A stretch of DNA of 64,000 bases from Weissella confusa. GTDB taxonomy: Bacteria; Bacillota; Bacilli; Lactobacillales; Lactobacillaceae. Positions 55,462-64,000 of the stretch are shown here, one piece after another; position 1 is the first letter of the stretch, and every line of letters starts with the position of its first letter. The position numbers were made by a program, and so were the translations under genes. The DNA is taken from the NCBI GenBank assembly GCA_001436895.1, contig JQAY01000006.1:71903-135902 (forward strand), written 5' to 3'. The notes beneath the pieces were generated by a model. It was not told where the DNA came from, did no database searches, and saw nothing but the letters and a program-made list of their open reading frames with translations.

Positions 55462-56373
55462 TTATCCGAAGAAGCCCTTCTTGTGCTCACCGCTCATCGC
55501 AGCTTGGAAGGCTTCAAGGGCCTTCTTTTGGTCCTTGTTCAACTTCTTAGGCACATCAACGTAAATCGTCACAATGTGATCACCTTGGCCACCACGCATA
55601 AATGGTGCACCTTGGCCACGGAGACGGAAGTTTGCTTCAGTTGGCGTTCCGGCTGGAATCTTCAACTTCTTCAAGCCGTTAACGGTCTTAACCTCAATTT
55701 CACCACCAAGGACAGCCGTTGCATAATCAATCGCAACACGTGAGTAAATCGTGCCACCATCGCGCTCAAAGCCATCCTTTGAAGGCGCAACACGGAAGAC
55801 CACGAACAGATCTCCGTAAGGGCCACCGTTGTAACCAGCTTCACCTTGACCTGACAAGCGCATTTGTTGACCGTTTTCGACACCAGCTGGTACCGTCACC
55901 TTCAACTCCTTGCTCTCTTGTCCACCGTTCTCCGTTGAACGAGTATATGAAATTGTCGTTTCCTTACCAAAAACAGCTTCCTCAAACGTCAAGTTCATGC
56001 GATATTGCAAATCTTGACCCTTACGAGGACGGTTTGGATCTTGGAAGCCACCACCAAACATTTGGCTGAAGATGTCACCAAGGTCTGAGAAGTCGCCGTA
56101 TTGACCGCCACCAAAACCGCCGAAACCACCTTGACCGCCAAAGCCGCCAGCTTGACCATCGGTTGCACCGTATTGGTCGTACATGGCACGCTTTTGCTCA
56201 TCACCAAGCGTCTCATAGGCTTCTTGGATTTCCTTGTACTTCGCCTCGGCACCTTCCTCATGGTTGATGTCTGGGTGATACTTCTTTGATAGCTTACGGT
56301 AAGCCTTCTTAATCTCATCTTGTGAAGCGCTCTTATCAACGCCCAAACGCTCGTAGAACTCTGTGTTGTTCAT
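55462..56373 (-). CDS. dnaJ: DnaJ-type co-chaperone without zinc finger
   Basis: A 303-residue J-domain protein. The J domain (residues 1-66) keeps HPD at 33-35 and is followed by a Gly/Phe-rich segment (72-110). In canonical DnaJ four CxxCxGxG repeats follow; here the chain goes from [13 protein letters not shown] straight to [10 protein letters not shown] (about residues 135-165) with no cysteine. The two C-terminal peptide-binding beta domains are complete. This makes it a class B (CbpA-like) J protein in the place of dnaJ. ATG 56373 has GGAGG nine bases upstream. Confidence 0.93.
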   Translation of the reverse strand: MNNTEFYERLGVDKSASQDEIKKAYRKLSKKYHPDINHEEGAEAKYKEIQEAYETLGDEQKRAMYDQYGATDGQAGGFGGQGGFGGFGGGQYGDFSDLGDIFSQMFGGGFQDPNRPRKGQDLQYRMNLTFEEAVFGKETTISYTRSTENGGQESKELKVTVPAGVENGQQMRLSGQGEAGYNGGPYGDLFVVFRVAPSKDGFERDGGTIYSRVAIDYATAVLGGEIEVKTVNGLKKLKIPAGTPTEANFRLRGQGAPFMRGGQGDHIVTIYVDVPKKLNKDQKKALEAFQAAMSGEHKKGFFG

Positions 56374-56406
56374 GAGGCCAATCCTCCCAATTTTCTCAAT
56401 ATGTAT

Positions 56407-56438
56407 CACAAAGCGAGGCATTGCGGCCTCGCTTCGTG
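56407..56438 (-). other. 13-bp hairpin between dnaK and dnaJ
   Basis: CACGAAGCGAGGC and GCCTCGCTTTGTG form 13 continuous pairs around a six-base loop. No T run follows, so it is more likely an RNA processing or stability element than a terminator. Confidence 0.7.
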
Positions 56439-56487
56439 TCACTCAGTAACCATAGGGGTAGTTAAGAGTGTGTTTTTAGTTACTAAA

Positions 56488-58317
56488 TTACTTCTTGTCG
56501 TCAGAAACGTCTTCGAAGTCACCGTCAACCGTGTTGTCATCGTTTGATGAAGCACCGTCAGCAGCTTGTGCACCTTGCTCAGGAGCAGCTTGTTGATACA
56601 ACTTAACTGCCAATTCTTGAGCAACCTTCTCCAAAGCTTCCTTCTTCGTCTTCATGTCATCCAAGTTGTCAGCTTCCTTAGCAGCCTTCAACTCAGCAAC
56701 TGCGTCTTCAACTGGCTTCTTGTCAGTATCAGGCAACTTGTCGCCAACTTCTTCCAAAGTCTTTTCTGATTGGAAGATCAATTGGTCAACGTCGTTGCGC
56801 AAGTCAACTTCTTCCTTACGCTTCTTGTCGGCCTCTTCGTTAGCCTTGGCGTCATTCATCATACGCTCAATTTCTTCGTCTGACAATGAACCAGAGCTTT
56901 GGATGGTAATCTTTTGCTCCTTGTTCGTTCCCAAATCCTTAGCAGATACAGAAACGATACCGTTACGGTCGATGTCAAACTTAACTTCGATTTGTGGTAC
57001 ACCACGTGGTGCAGCAGGAATGTCAGTCAATTGGAAGCGACCCAACGTCTTGTTGTCGGCAGCCATTGAACGCTCACCTTGCAAAACGTGGATGTCAACA
57101 GCTGGTTGGTTATCAGCAGCAGTTGAGAACACTTGTGACTTTGACGTAGGAATCGTCGTGTTGCGGTCGATCAACTTCGTGAACACACCACCCATCGTTT
57201 CGATACCCAATGACAATGGCGTAACGTCAAGCAAAACAACGTCCTTAACGTCACCAGTGATAACACCACCTTGTACGGCAGCACCCAAAGCAACGGCTTC
57301 ATCAGGGTTGATTGAGTGATCAGGCTCCTTACCAGTCAAAGCCTTAACAGACTCTTGCACAGCAGGAATACGCGTTGAACCACCGTTCAAGATAACCTTG
57401 TCGATGTCGTTCATTGACAAACCAGCATCCTTCAAAGCGTTGCGAACTGGCTCTTCAGCACGCTTTACCAAGTCAGCCGTCAATTGGTTGAATTGGGCAC
57501 GCGTCAAAGTCGTTTGAATGTGCAAAGGACCTTCGTTCGTTGCCGTGATAAATGGCAAGTCGATTTGTGCTTCGTTAGCTGATGACAACGTCTTCTTTGC
57601 CGTCTCTGCAGCATCCTTCAAACGTTGCAAGGCCAACTTGTCAGCCTTCAAATCAACACCGTGCTCGTTCTTAAAGTTCTCGGCCAACCAGTCGATAACC
57701 TTCTCGTCGAAGTCGTCACCACCAAGGTGCGTGTCACCGTTCGTTGACAAAACTTCAAAGACACCGTCACCCAACTCAAGGATAGAAACGTCAAACGTTC
57801 CACCACCCAAGTCGTAAACAAGAACCTTTTCATCGTTCTCCAACTTGTCCAAACCGTATGCCAAAGCAGCAGCCGTTGGCTCGTTGATGATACGCTCAAC
57901 TTCCAATCCAGCAATCTTTCCGGCGTCCTTCGTAGCTTGACGTTGGGCATCGTTAAAGTATGCAGGAACCGTGATGACAGCCTTATCAACCGTTTCACCT
58001 AGGTAGTCTTCAGCGTACTTCTTGATGTATTGCAAGATCATTGCTGAGATTTCTTGTGGTGTGTAGTCCTTGCCATCTACAGTTACCTTGTAGTTGGCAT
58101 CGCCCATGTGTGACTTGATTGACAAAATCGTGTCAGGGTTCGTGATGGCTTGGCGCTTTGCCGTGTCACCAACTTGCACTTCGCCGTTCTTAAATGAAAC
58201 AGCTGATGGTGTCGTGCGACCTCCATTAGGGTTAGTGATAACCTTTGGTTGTCCACCTTCCAAAACGGCAACAGCTGAGTTTGTAGTTCCCAAATCGATT
58301 CCAATGATCTTTGACAT
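56488..58317 (-). CDS. dnaK: Chaperone DnaK (Hsp70)
   Basis: A 609-residue ATP-dependent chaperone. The signatures [29 protein letters not shown] and [14 protein letters not shown] are complete, and the C terminus has the acidic tail [16 protein letters not shown]. As usual in Gram positives it lacks the insertion in the nucleotide domain. Third gene of the hrcA operon. Confidence 0.98.
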   Translation of the reverse strand: MSKIIGIDLGTTNSAVAVLEGGQPKVITNPNGGRTTPSAVSFKNGEVQVGDTAKRQAITNPDTILSIKSHMGDANYKVTVDGKDYTPQEISAMILQYIKKYAEDYLGETVDKAVITVPAYFNDAQRQATKDAGKIAGLEVERIINEPTAAALAYGLDKLENDEKVLVYDLGGGTFDVSILELGDGVFEVLSTNGDTHLGGDDFDEKVIDWLAENFKNEHGVDLKADKLALQRLKDAAETAKKTLSSANEAQIDLPFITATNEGPLHIQTTLTRAQFNQLTADLVKRAEEPVRNALKDAGLSMNDIDKVILNGGSTRIPAVQESVKALTGKEPDHSINPDEAVALGAAVQGGVITGDVKDVVLLDVTPLSLGIETMGGVFTKLIDRNTTIPTSKSQVFSTAADNQPAVDIHVLQGERSMAADNKTLGRFQLTDIPAAPRGVPQIEVKFDIDRNGIVSVSAKDLGTNKEQKITIQSSGSLSDEEIERMMNDAKANEEADKKRKEEVDLRNDVDQLIFQSEKTLEEVGDKLPDTDKKPVEDAVAELKAAKEADNLDDMKTKKEALEKVAQELAVKLYQQAAPEQGAQAADGASSNDDNTVDGDFEDVSDDKK

Positions 58318-58374
58318 AATTACTTTACCTCTTATTGATCAGTTTTTTGTTTTATTAAATAAATGACTAGTTGT

Positions 58375-58935
58375 TTAGTTATAAACAGCTACCATTGCTG
58401 GGCGAATCACGCGGTCCGCCAAGACGTAACCCTTTTGAAGAACCTGAGCAATCGTATCTGCTGGGTGATCATCATCAGCCGGTACAGATTGGATTGCTTG
58501 GTGGAAGTTAGGGTCAAACGGTTCACCTTCGGCACCAACGGCCTTGATGTCGTTATCTTCCAAAGCAGATACAAGCGTCTTGTACACCATCTCGACTCCC
58601 GTCTTGATTTGTTGTGCCGCCGCATCGTCTGCTTCAACTTGCAATGCACGTTCCAAATTATCAAGCGCTGGCAAAACTGACTTTGCCAAGTTTTGGCTAG
58701 CGTACTTCACTGCCGTTGCTTGTTCCTTTGCATAACGTGTTTGCATGTTTTGCATTTCTGCATGAGCACGCAAGTACTTGTCTTCTGCTTCAGCGATTTT
58801 TTCTTCCGCTTCTGCAATCTTCGTTTCTAGCGCAACGATTGGATCTACATCCGCCGTTGCGTCGGTGTCAACATCCGGTGTCTCAACCGTTTCTTCTACA
58901 ACTTCTTCTTCAGGAGTTTGCTTATCCTCTGCCAT
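58375..58935 (-). CDS. grpE: Nucleotide exchange factor GrpE
   Basis: A 186-residue protein with an acidic start, a long coiled coil (residues 35-90, AEAEEKIAEAEDKYLRAHAEMQN) and the C-terminal beta domain ending in TIAQVLQKGYVLADRVIRPAMV. It promotes ADP release from DnaK. GAGGTGTGAGC precedes the ATG. Confidence 0.96.
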   Translation of the reverse strand: MAEDKQTPEEEVVEETVETPDVDTDATADVDPIVALETKIAEAEEKIAEAEDKYLRAHAEMQNMQTRYAKEQATAVKYASQNLAKSVLPALDNLERALQVEADDAAAQQIKTGVEMVYKTLVSALEDNDIKAVGAEGEPFDPNFHQAIQSVPADDDHPADTIAQVLQKGYVLADRVIRPAMVAVYN

Positions 58936-58950
58936 GCTCACACCTCTTTT

Positions 58951-59976
58951 CTAACGATAATATTCTAATAACTGTGTTGATAATGTACTGCGGTAGGCAT
59001 CTACCAAATTAACAACATCCGCGTAACGCATTGCTGTCGGTCCAAGCACTGCCAGCGCACCAACACCATGTTGTGGCACGCGATATGTGGCTGAAATCAA
59101 ACTGTATGGTGACAACAAGCTGTTCCCGTTTTCATCCCCAATTTGAATTAACACCCCATCGTTTGCGTTCCCCATTACCTGGCGCATTGCACTTGGCGCG
59201 TCAAGCAATTGCAACAATTGCTTGATTTCTTGTAGCTCTGTGTCGTCCGTGTAGTCCAACACATTTAGTCGACCACCAACAAACACCTTATCGCGAATTG
59301 AACGGGCCAAAACGTCGCCGAACAATTGCAAGAATGCAACTGGCGTCCGAATTGTGCGTTCCATCTTTAATGGTAGATCTCCTGACAACGTTAGCAACAC
59401 ATCAACAATCGGTTGATTAACCAATGTTTGATTAATGTAGCGCACCATGTCATCCAGACCACGTACATCCATTCCCTCGGGTAGCCTAAAACTCTGACTT
59501 GTAACCTGGCCGTCGTTCGTGACGATAATCGCCATCACTTGTTGACCGTCGACCGGTACTAGCCGGAACCCAGACAATCGCGTGTCAACTGATTCCGGCT
59601 TCAATGCAACCACCGTGTAACCTGTTATATTTGCTAATTCAGTCACCATCGTCTGCATCAAGTCGTCAATTTGTTGAAAATTACGATTGAAAACACGTTC
59701 AAGAGATTGCTGGGCAACCTGGGTCATACGTTCGCTACGCATAATCTTATCTACATAGTAACGATAACCACGTTGTGATGGCACCCGCCCCGACGATGTA
59801 TGTTCCTTTTGCAACAAACCTTGCTCTTCCAATGAGGCCATCTCATTGCGAACCGTGGCTGAGCTAACAGCTAGCCCTAATTCTTCAAGCAATGTTTTTG
59901 ATCCAACAGCTTTACCGGTTTTTGCGTAATCTTGAATTATTGCGGCTAGAATTAACCGCTGCCGTTCTGTTAACAT
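58951..59976 (-). CDS. hrcA: Heat-inducible repressor HrcA
   Basis: A 341-residue repressor of the dnaK operon. The N-terminal winged helix shows VGSKTLLEELGLAVSSATVRNEMA, followed by the GAF-like and dimerisation parts. It binds CIRCE, two copies of which lie upstream. GAGAGGTGAAG precedes ATG 59976. Confidence 0.96.
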   Translation of the reverse strand: MLTERQRLILAAIIQDYAKTGKAVGSKTLLEELGLAVSSATVRNEMASLEEQGLLQKEHTSSGRVPSQRGYRYYVDKIMRSERMTQVAQQSLERVFNRNFQQIDDLMQTMVTELANITGYTVVALKPESVDTRLSGFRLVPVDGQQVMAIIVTNDGQVTSQSFRLPEGMDVRGLDDMVRYINQTLVNQPIVDVLLTLSGDLPLKMERTIRTPVAFLQLFGDVLARSIRDKVFVGGRLNVLDYTDDTELQEIKQLLQLLDAPSAMRQVMGNANDGVLIQIGDENGNSLLSPYSLISATYRVPQHGVGALAVLGPTAMRYADVVNLVDAYRSTLSTQLLEYYR

Positions 59977-59990
59977 ACGCTTCACCTCTC

Positions 59991-60017
59991 TTAGCACTCT
60001 CAACTACTTCGTGCTAA
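59991..60017. promoter_or_regulatory. Second CIRCE element (degenerate)
   Basis: TTAGCACTC, nine bases, then TCGTGCTAA: a CIRCE with two mismatches in the second arm, between the -10 element and the hrcA ribosome site. Confidence 0.85.
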
Positions 60018-60025
60018 CGATTATT

Positions 60026-60054
60026 ATAATACACGCTCTATAGACCCTTGTCAA
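60026..60054 (-). promoter_or_regulatory. hrcA operon promoter
   Basis: -35 TTGACA (60049-60054), 17-base spacer, -10 TATTAT (60026-60031). It is flanked by CIRCE elements on both sides. Confidence 0.85.
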
Positions 60055-60059
60055 CAATT

Positions 60060-60086
60060 TTAGCACTCTGAATTTCAGAGTGCTAA
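60060..60086. promoter_or_regulatory. CIRCE element (perfect)
   Basis: TTAGCACTC-N9-GAGTGCTAA matches the CIRCE consensus without mismatch, just upstream of the -35. Confidence 0.97.
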
Positions 60087-60106
60087 AAACACAACGATTG
60101 CGTTTA

Positions 60107-60148
60107 CAAAAAGGCCGCTGATTCCTGTATTACGAAATCAGCGGCCTA
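60107..60148 (-). terminator. Terminator of the polysaccharide gene string
   Basis: Stem AGGCCGCTGATT / AATCAGCGGCCT with T5 on the minus strand. Confidence 0.9.
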
Positions 60149-60176
60149 AACCAAACTTTGTCTTATTTAGTTTTTA

Positions 60177-61763
60177 CTAGCGAATCATATGTTGAGTAGA
60201 ACTGCTCAACTCATCGACCATTTCTTGTAGAATGACTTGTTCTGGTTGCGCAACTGCAAGCCAAGGTTTTACATTTTCCTTTTGAACATCCGCCAAATCA
60301 TCTTCAGTCTCACTTAGTCGTTCCACGGCTCCCAATGCAAGAGCTATGTCATCGAATCGATGAACACCTGCCATTAGTCGTTCACCAAACGAAGTAAACT
60401 GTACGTGCCCTTCGTTTTCAATGTAAACAATTGGCTTACCGATAACTTGTGCTTCGTACAAAACGCTAATGCCATCCGATAGAATAACATCTGCTGCCGC
60501 TACTGCAGCATAACTGCTTTTACCAACAAAGTATTCAGTATTATCGAGCTTATTCCACTCTTCCAAAAATGCCTCGTATTCATCACTAGAAATATCTCCA
60601 TCCCCATTGGCGATAACCGCCTTTAAACTAGGGTGTGGATTAAGCACAATTGAAAACTCTGGATGATTTCTAGCCCACTCAAGCACTGCTTGATAGGTTT
60701 TATCAAACGTCCCAAACGCAAACCATTGATTACCAATTGAGTGATGTGGCATCCAAATAACCTTTTTCTTTGTCGTCTGGACAGGCCACTCAGGCACCAA
60801 TTGTTTTAATTGAACAGCTTTCACTGATCCAACAGCCTTAAAAGCATCCTCAGAAATAAACGTCTTGGCAAGCAACGCCTTATCATCAACCGTCAAATCA
60901 TTCGAAATGAAATAACGCCAAACCTTTTCATAATAATCCAACATAAAGAACGGCAAATCACCATTCGGATTAAAGACTAGGTTTTCCGTAATCACATATG
61001 ATGTGTGCGCAATGCGCGTCCAATACAGATTATCTGCCGACAACTCGACAGGGAAGTCTTGATCCCATTCTGATTGTCGGAAGAGAAAATCAGGTTGCCA
61101 GTCACGAAGACGATTCACATCAATTTCCGCATTACCGCTGGCCTCAACAACAAACAGACCTTCCTCGAGCAACATTTTATCTAAACGTTCTTTTGTACCC
61201 GCTTGCACACGACCACGGAAAATTCGATCAAACGTTAGTATACGGACTTCAAAACGCTCATCAGCCACCGCCGCCTGAATTAAAGGTAGTTGTGCGTCTA
61301 GCGTCTCAACCGCGTTTAATACAAACGCCACTCGAATGCGGTGTCGGACATTTTGCGGATTTGTCATCGTTGTAGCAAGAAGAGAGCGTTGTAACTTCGT
61401 CACACTGTGATCCACATGCTCTCTAATTTTGTTTGCTACATCAAGTGTGCTTTCGCTATTTGAAACAACACGAATCTCATGATGAATCGTTTCATCAGCC
61501 ACGAATGTTCCAACCAACGCATCCGCTGCATCAACTGCAAGTAGCTGAAACGTTGTCGTTGGATTATGTGATTCATCCATAATGGCAAGTACATCGTCGT
61601 CAATACGCCAATAACTCTCATTAGGACTTGCATCTAGGCCAAACTGGACAGTATTGTCTCGTTTAAACGCCATCGCTTTTGTGTACGGTGTATGGTCAAC
61701 GCGGCCGAACGAAAAAGTATTGCCCGTCAGCCACTCATACCAATTTATCTTTTTTCTAAGCAT
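60177..61763 (-). CDS. Predicted glycosyl/glycerophosphate transferase
   Basis: A 528-residue cytoplasmic protein. The C-terminal half has a GT-B look, with MPHHSIGNQWFAFGTFDKTY, SIVLNPHPSLKAV and ADVILSDGISVLYEAQVIGKP, patterns seen in CDP-glycerol-type teichoic acid polymerases and related transferases. The N-terminal 130 residues form an extra domain not recognised. It is the last gene of an exopolysaccharide or wall-polymer cluster. Donor and acceptor are unknown. Confidence 0.65.
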   Translation of the reverse strand: MLRKKINWYEWLTGNTFSFGRVDHTPYTKAMAFKRDNTVQFGLDASPNESYWRIDDDVLAIMDESHNPTTTFQLLAVDAADALVGTFVADETIHHEIRVVSNSESTLDVANKIREHVDHSVTKLQRSLLATTMTNPQNVRHRIRVAFVLNAVETLDAQLPLIQAAVADERFEVRILTFDRIFRGRVQAGTKERLDKMLLEEGLFVVEASGNAEIDVNRLRDWQPDFLFRQSEWDQDFPVELSADNLYWTRIAHTSYVITENLVFNPNGDLPFFMLDYYEKVWRYFISNDLTVDDKALLAKTFISEDAFKAVGSVKAVQLKQLVPEWPVQTTKKKVIWMPHHSIGNQWFAFGTFDKTYQAVLEWARNHPEFSIVLNPHPSLKAVIANGDGDISSDEYEAFLEEWNKLDNTEYFVGKSSYAAVAAADVILSDGISVLYEAQVIGKPIVYIENEGHVQFTSFGERLMAGVHRFDDIALALGAVERLSETEDDLADVQKENVKPWLAVAQPEQVILQEMVDELSSSTQHMIR

Positions 61764-61772
61764 AAAGCTCTC

Positions 61773-62603
61773 CTAGTTGTTTATAGTATCGTTATCGACA
61801 TTCTCAGATGAAGACGAATATGCCGGTGCTTCAGAACTGGACTCATAACTAGAAGATGACTCTGAACTTTCGTCAGCATCTGAGTAGTGTGAACTTGATG
61901 CACCGTTAGTAGTCCCGAAAGTGTCTTGCGCCACTTCCGCCACCGTACTTACCGACGATTGTGCTGACTTGCTCTTACTTGTAGCTATGCTATCATCGAC
62001 TAATTGGCTTCGCGCACTAATACTTACAGCTATACTTGCTTGTTCACTAATTGACGCAGCCACGGACTCTGCATATCTTTGCGAAGCAACCTCGCTGGCT
62101 TCTTTCGCTTTAGCAATCTTGTCAAGTTCTTTCAAACGATTATTGACAGCCTTTTTATATTCCATCCTCAATTGATTTAGCTGTAATTGATAGTTTTCTT
62201 TTTGATTCTCAGTTAAAACATATAACTTAGTTTTATATCGCTTAACGTCTTCTGGCGAATACTTATTAGGTTTCTCCCATTTGTGAAAATCAGCAACATA
62301 AATCTGAATTTGTTTTTGTGCCGGCACATCAACAGACATTACGAATTCGTAGGCCTCTTTAGGAGTTTTTGCAACCTCCCATGGCAAGTTATTCCGAGTT
62401 GTTCCCAACGGCAATTCACTAGACCGATGTTTAACAAACCACGCCTGACTGCTTAGTACCCGGTTATAAATCTGCGTATTAACTTGATTAACTTTGTCTT
62501 CGTACATTCTTTCTTTTGGAGATACGTGGTTACCATTAACAAACAACAGAATTAATAATATGGCTAAAACTCCGGCAATTATCTTGTCTAGTTTACTTCT
62601 CAT
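61773..62603 (-). CDS. Hypothetical membrane-anchored protein of the polysaccharide cluster
   Basis: A 276-residue protein with an N-terminal membrane helix (IIAGVLAILLILLFVNG), a helical middle with Lys/Glu/Gln-rich coiled-coil character (residues 125-170) and a Ser-rich tail (about residues 180-270). Its stop and the next gene overlap the polymerase start region by four bases. No family recognised. It may be a surface accessory protein of polymer export. Confidence 0.6.
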   Translation of the reverse strand: MRSKLDKIIAGVLAILLILLFVNGNHVSPKERMYEDKVNQVNTQIYNRVLSSQAWFVKHRSSELPLGTTRNNLPWEVAKTPKEAYEFVMSVDVPAQKQIQIYVADFHKWEKPNKYSPEDVKRYKTKLYVLTENQKENYQLQLNQLRMEYKKAVNNRLKELDKIAKAKEASEVASQRYAESVAASISEQASIAVSISARSQLVDDSIATSKSKSAQSSVSTVAEVAQDTFGTTNGASSSHYSDADESSESSSSYESSSEAPAYSSSSENVDNDTINN

Positions 62604-63859
62604 CGCAATCTACGTCTCCTAAGCAAAGGTATCTCTGCACCCCCCAACAACACCACAAACAACACTGTAAGTAAAAGACCACTGGCGCCAGAAACGCTCT
62701 GACTATTGAAGAACACATGCTCAAACGTCATCATCGTACCAAAATAAACCATAAACAAGAATCCTGTCAGAGATTTTTTACCCACGTAATACATTGCTAC
62801 TGTAACAATTACCAAAGTTATTAATGCACCCACTACACCTGTTGTAAAAACAAACCATTGTGGTTCGCCATCCAAACCGTAACTTCCAGACCAATCTGCA
62901 AAAAAGGTATCTCGAATGTTCGCTTGAATTCGCATGCCTGTTCCAAAAAGTATTTTCGAAGAGTTACTCAACTGTTCGAATGCAATCGTTCCCAATTCCG
63001 AGCGTTTAGAAGTAAGCGAACTTATTATACGAGCTACAGCTGACGTCTGGTTAACAGTTCCCATAAATAGGCCATACGCGAACTCGCCAATAAAAAAAGT
63101 ACCTGGTAACAAGAAATAAACCGCGACACGATTTCGTCTTCCTACACCAAGCCAAAATGCAAAGGCTGCCAGTGTTGCTATCAAGGCAAGCATTGATGAT
63201 CTTGTACCAGAATTTAACAATAAATATAGGCCAAACAAAGCCGTAACTGCAGAAGAATACCGGAATTTACTTCTAAAGACATTCACCAAAGAAACAAACA
63301 CTAGCAATCCTGACAGCCCCCCTAAAATATTAACATTATAAAAACCGATGCCAACACGAGCTATTCGACTATTTTCAAAGACTCCAGCGAGCAAGTCTGG
63401 CGCATACGTCATCAGCTCAGAATGGAAGAGAAACGCCATCCACCCTAATGAAAGCGTCAAGCCTACCTGTACAGACTCCCAGACTAATTCCATTTTATTA
63501 GAAAGGCTACTTGCCAACGAAATAGCCATAAGAATGTACACCCCGATATCCAGTAAGTACGCAGAAACTTGATGTACTTGTACCAAGTGTACGCCACTTA
63601 TGCTAAGAACGAATTCATAAATATTATAAAACATCCATAGACCAATTATAATTGCATTCTTCTTGAACGAGATTGGCTGCCCTATAACGATTATAAATAT
63701 CGCTATATAACGACCAACATTAGTCCAAAATACAGTCTCTTCGAATCCACCAGGTGCGCCATACTTCATGACCCAAGAAATCACAAATAAGGTAAAACCA
63801 ATAAACAATAAACTTGGTCTGACTTTTTGGAATTTCTCATATAGAGATTTAACACTCAT
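62600..63859 (-). CDS. O-antigen ligase/polymerase-like membrane protein (Wzy-type)
   Basis: A 419-residue protein with about eleven hydrophobic segments and a large outer loop near residues 270-330 (SKRSELGTIAFEQLSNSSKILFGTG). The LNSGTRSSMLALIATL motif is typical of the O-antigen ligase / Wzy family, which polymerises repeat units at the outer face of the membrane. It overlaps the downstream gene by four bases and follows the epimerase by four. Confidence 0.8.
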   Translation of the reverse strand: MSVKSLYEKFQKVRPSLLFIGFTLFVISWVMKYGAPGGFEETVFWTNVGRYIAIFIIVIGQPISFKKNAIIIGLWMFYNIYEFVLSISGVHLVQVHQVSAYLLDIGVYILMAISLASSLSNKMELVWESVQVGLTLSLGWMAFLFHSELMTYAPDLLAGVFENSRIARVGIGFYNVNILGGLSGLLVFVSLVNVFRSKFRYSSAVTALFGLYLLLNSGTRSSMLALIATLAAFAFWLGVGRRNRVAVYFLLPGTFFIGEFAYGLFMGTVNQTSAVARIISSLTSKRSELGTIAFEQLSNSSKILFGTGMRIQANIRDTFFADWSGSYGLDGEPQWFVFTTGVVGALITLVIVTVAMYYVGKKSLTGFLFMVYFGTMMTFEHVFFNSQSVSGASGLLLTVLFVVLLGGAEIPLLRRRRLR

Positions 63860-63863
63860 AACA

Positions 63864-64000
63864 TCATTTCTCTTTCAAAATATTAATTGTTTCGGATAGT
63901 GCTTCACGCATTTCAAAAACAGAATGCCAACCAAGGCGTTGGAGCTTAGTTGCATCCATAAGAGCTCTTGTCGCCTTCGAATATCCTTTAGATTCAATTT
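63864..64000 (-). CDS. NAD-dependent sugar epimerase/dehydratase, C-terminal end
   Basis: Only the last 45 codons are in the window. The end reads RALMDATKLQRLGWHSVF, then EMREALSETINIL and EK, the typical tail of extended SDR nucleotide-sugar enzymes such as dTDP-4-dehydrorhamnose reductase or GDP-fucose synthase types. The gene continues beyond base 64000. Confidence 0.75.
   Translation of the reverse strand, partial: IESKGYSKATRALMDATKLQRLGWHSVFEMREALSETINILKEK

Noticed and set aside
56654-57319. 221-codon plus-strand frame within dnaK
   Set aside because: A shadow of the strongly biased dnaK codons; no start signals.

Overview
The window is a chromosomal segment of a low-to-mid GC Gram-positive lactic acid bacterium. 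Gene order, strong AGGAGG ribosome sites, KxYKxGKxW-type signal peptides and the protein sequences suggest the genus Weissella or a close relative in the Leuconostoc branch; this assignment is inference from pattern and was not checked by search. Almost all genes lie on the minus strand. No rRNA gene, intact tRNA gene, CRISPR array or insertion sequence was seen. Layout, left to right: (1) 113-1436, a vitamin uptake S component coupled to a pyridoxal/HMP kinase. (2) 1557-8857, the conserved Firmicute block ypbB, recQ, LysM protein, cmk, rpsA, der, hup (listed in transcription order). (3) 8934-15422, riboflavin transporter ribU under an FMN riboswitch, a PH-domain protein, a TMEM175 channel, then cvfB, xerD, ribT, scpA, scpB, rluB. 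(4) 15661-20371, a plus-strand orphan gene, an antiporter, an orphan RelB antitoxin, dtd and the (p)ppGpp enzyme rsh. (5) 20600-29258, dnaE, a small membrane protein, folA, an ABC-F protein, cca and an acyltransferase. (6) 29400-31136, an accessory island: a 47-residue ORF and an AbiF/Abi_2 HEPN protein preceded by its own small RNA unit. (7) 31322-41510, glmS, amt with a GlnR box, then the translation cluster frr, pyrH, tsf and rpsB, in which rpsB and tsf are separated by about 3.5 kb holding a DUF3800-type gene, a serine-rich membrane protein and a LysM-CHAP hydrolase. (8) 41666-48493, tRNA methylase, GIY-YIG protein, plsC, and two adjacent broken surface-protein genes: an isopeptide adhesin split by a 37-bp tandem duplication and a repeat-bearing C39-like protease with a frameshift and an amber codon. 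(9) 48581-53481, a lexA region with a LexA that lacks its self-cleavage residues, then apt, recJ, rnz. (10) 53595-59976, secreted paralogues followed by the hrcA-grpE-dnaK-dnaJ operon with two CIRCE elements and a DnaJ lacking the zinc finger. (11) 60177-64000, the end of an exopolysaccharide or wall-polymer cluster. The strongest candidates for unusual biology are: the AbiF toxin-like HEPN protein with an upstream terminator-ended small RNA whose hairpin buries the abiF ribosome site; the apparently non-cleavable LexA; the zinc-finger-less DnaJ inside a canonical heat-shock operon; a GlmS whose catalytic cysteine is at position 3 instead of 2; the interrupted rpsB-tsf pair; and the exactly duplicated 37-bp tract that could act as a reversible on/off switch for an adhesin.
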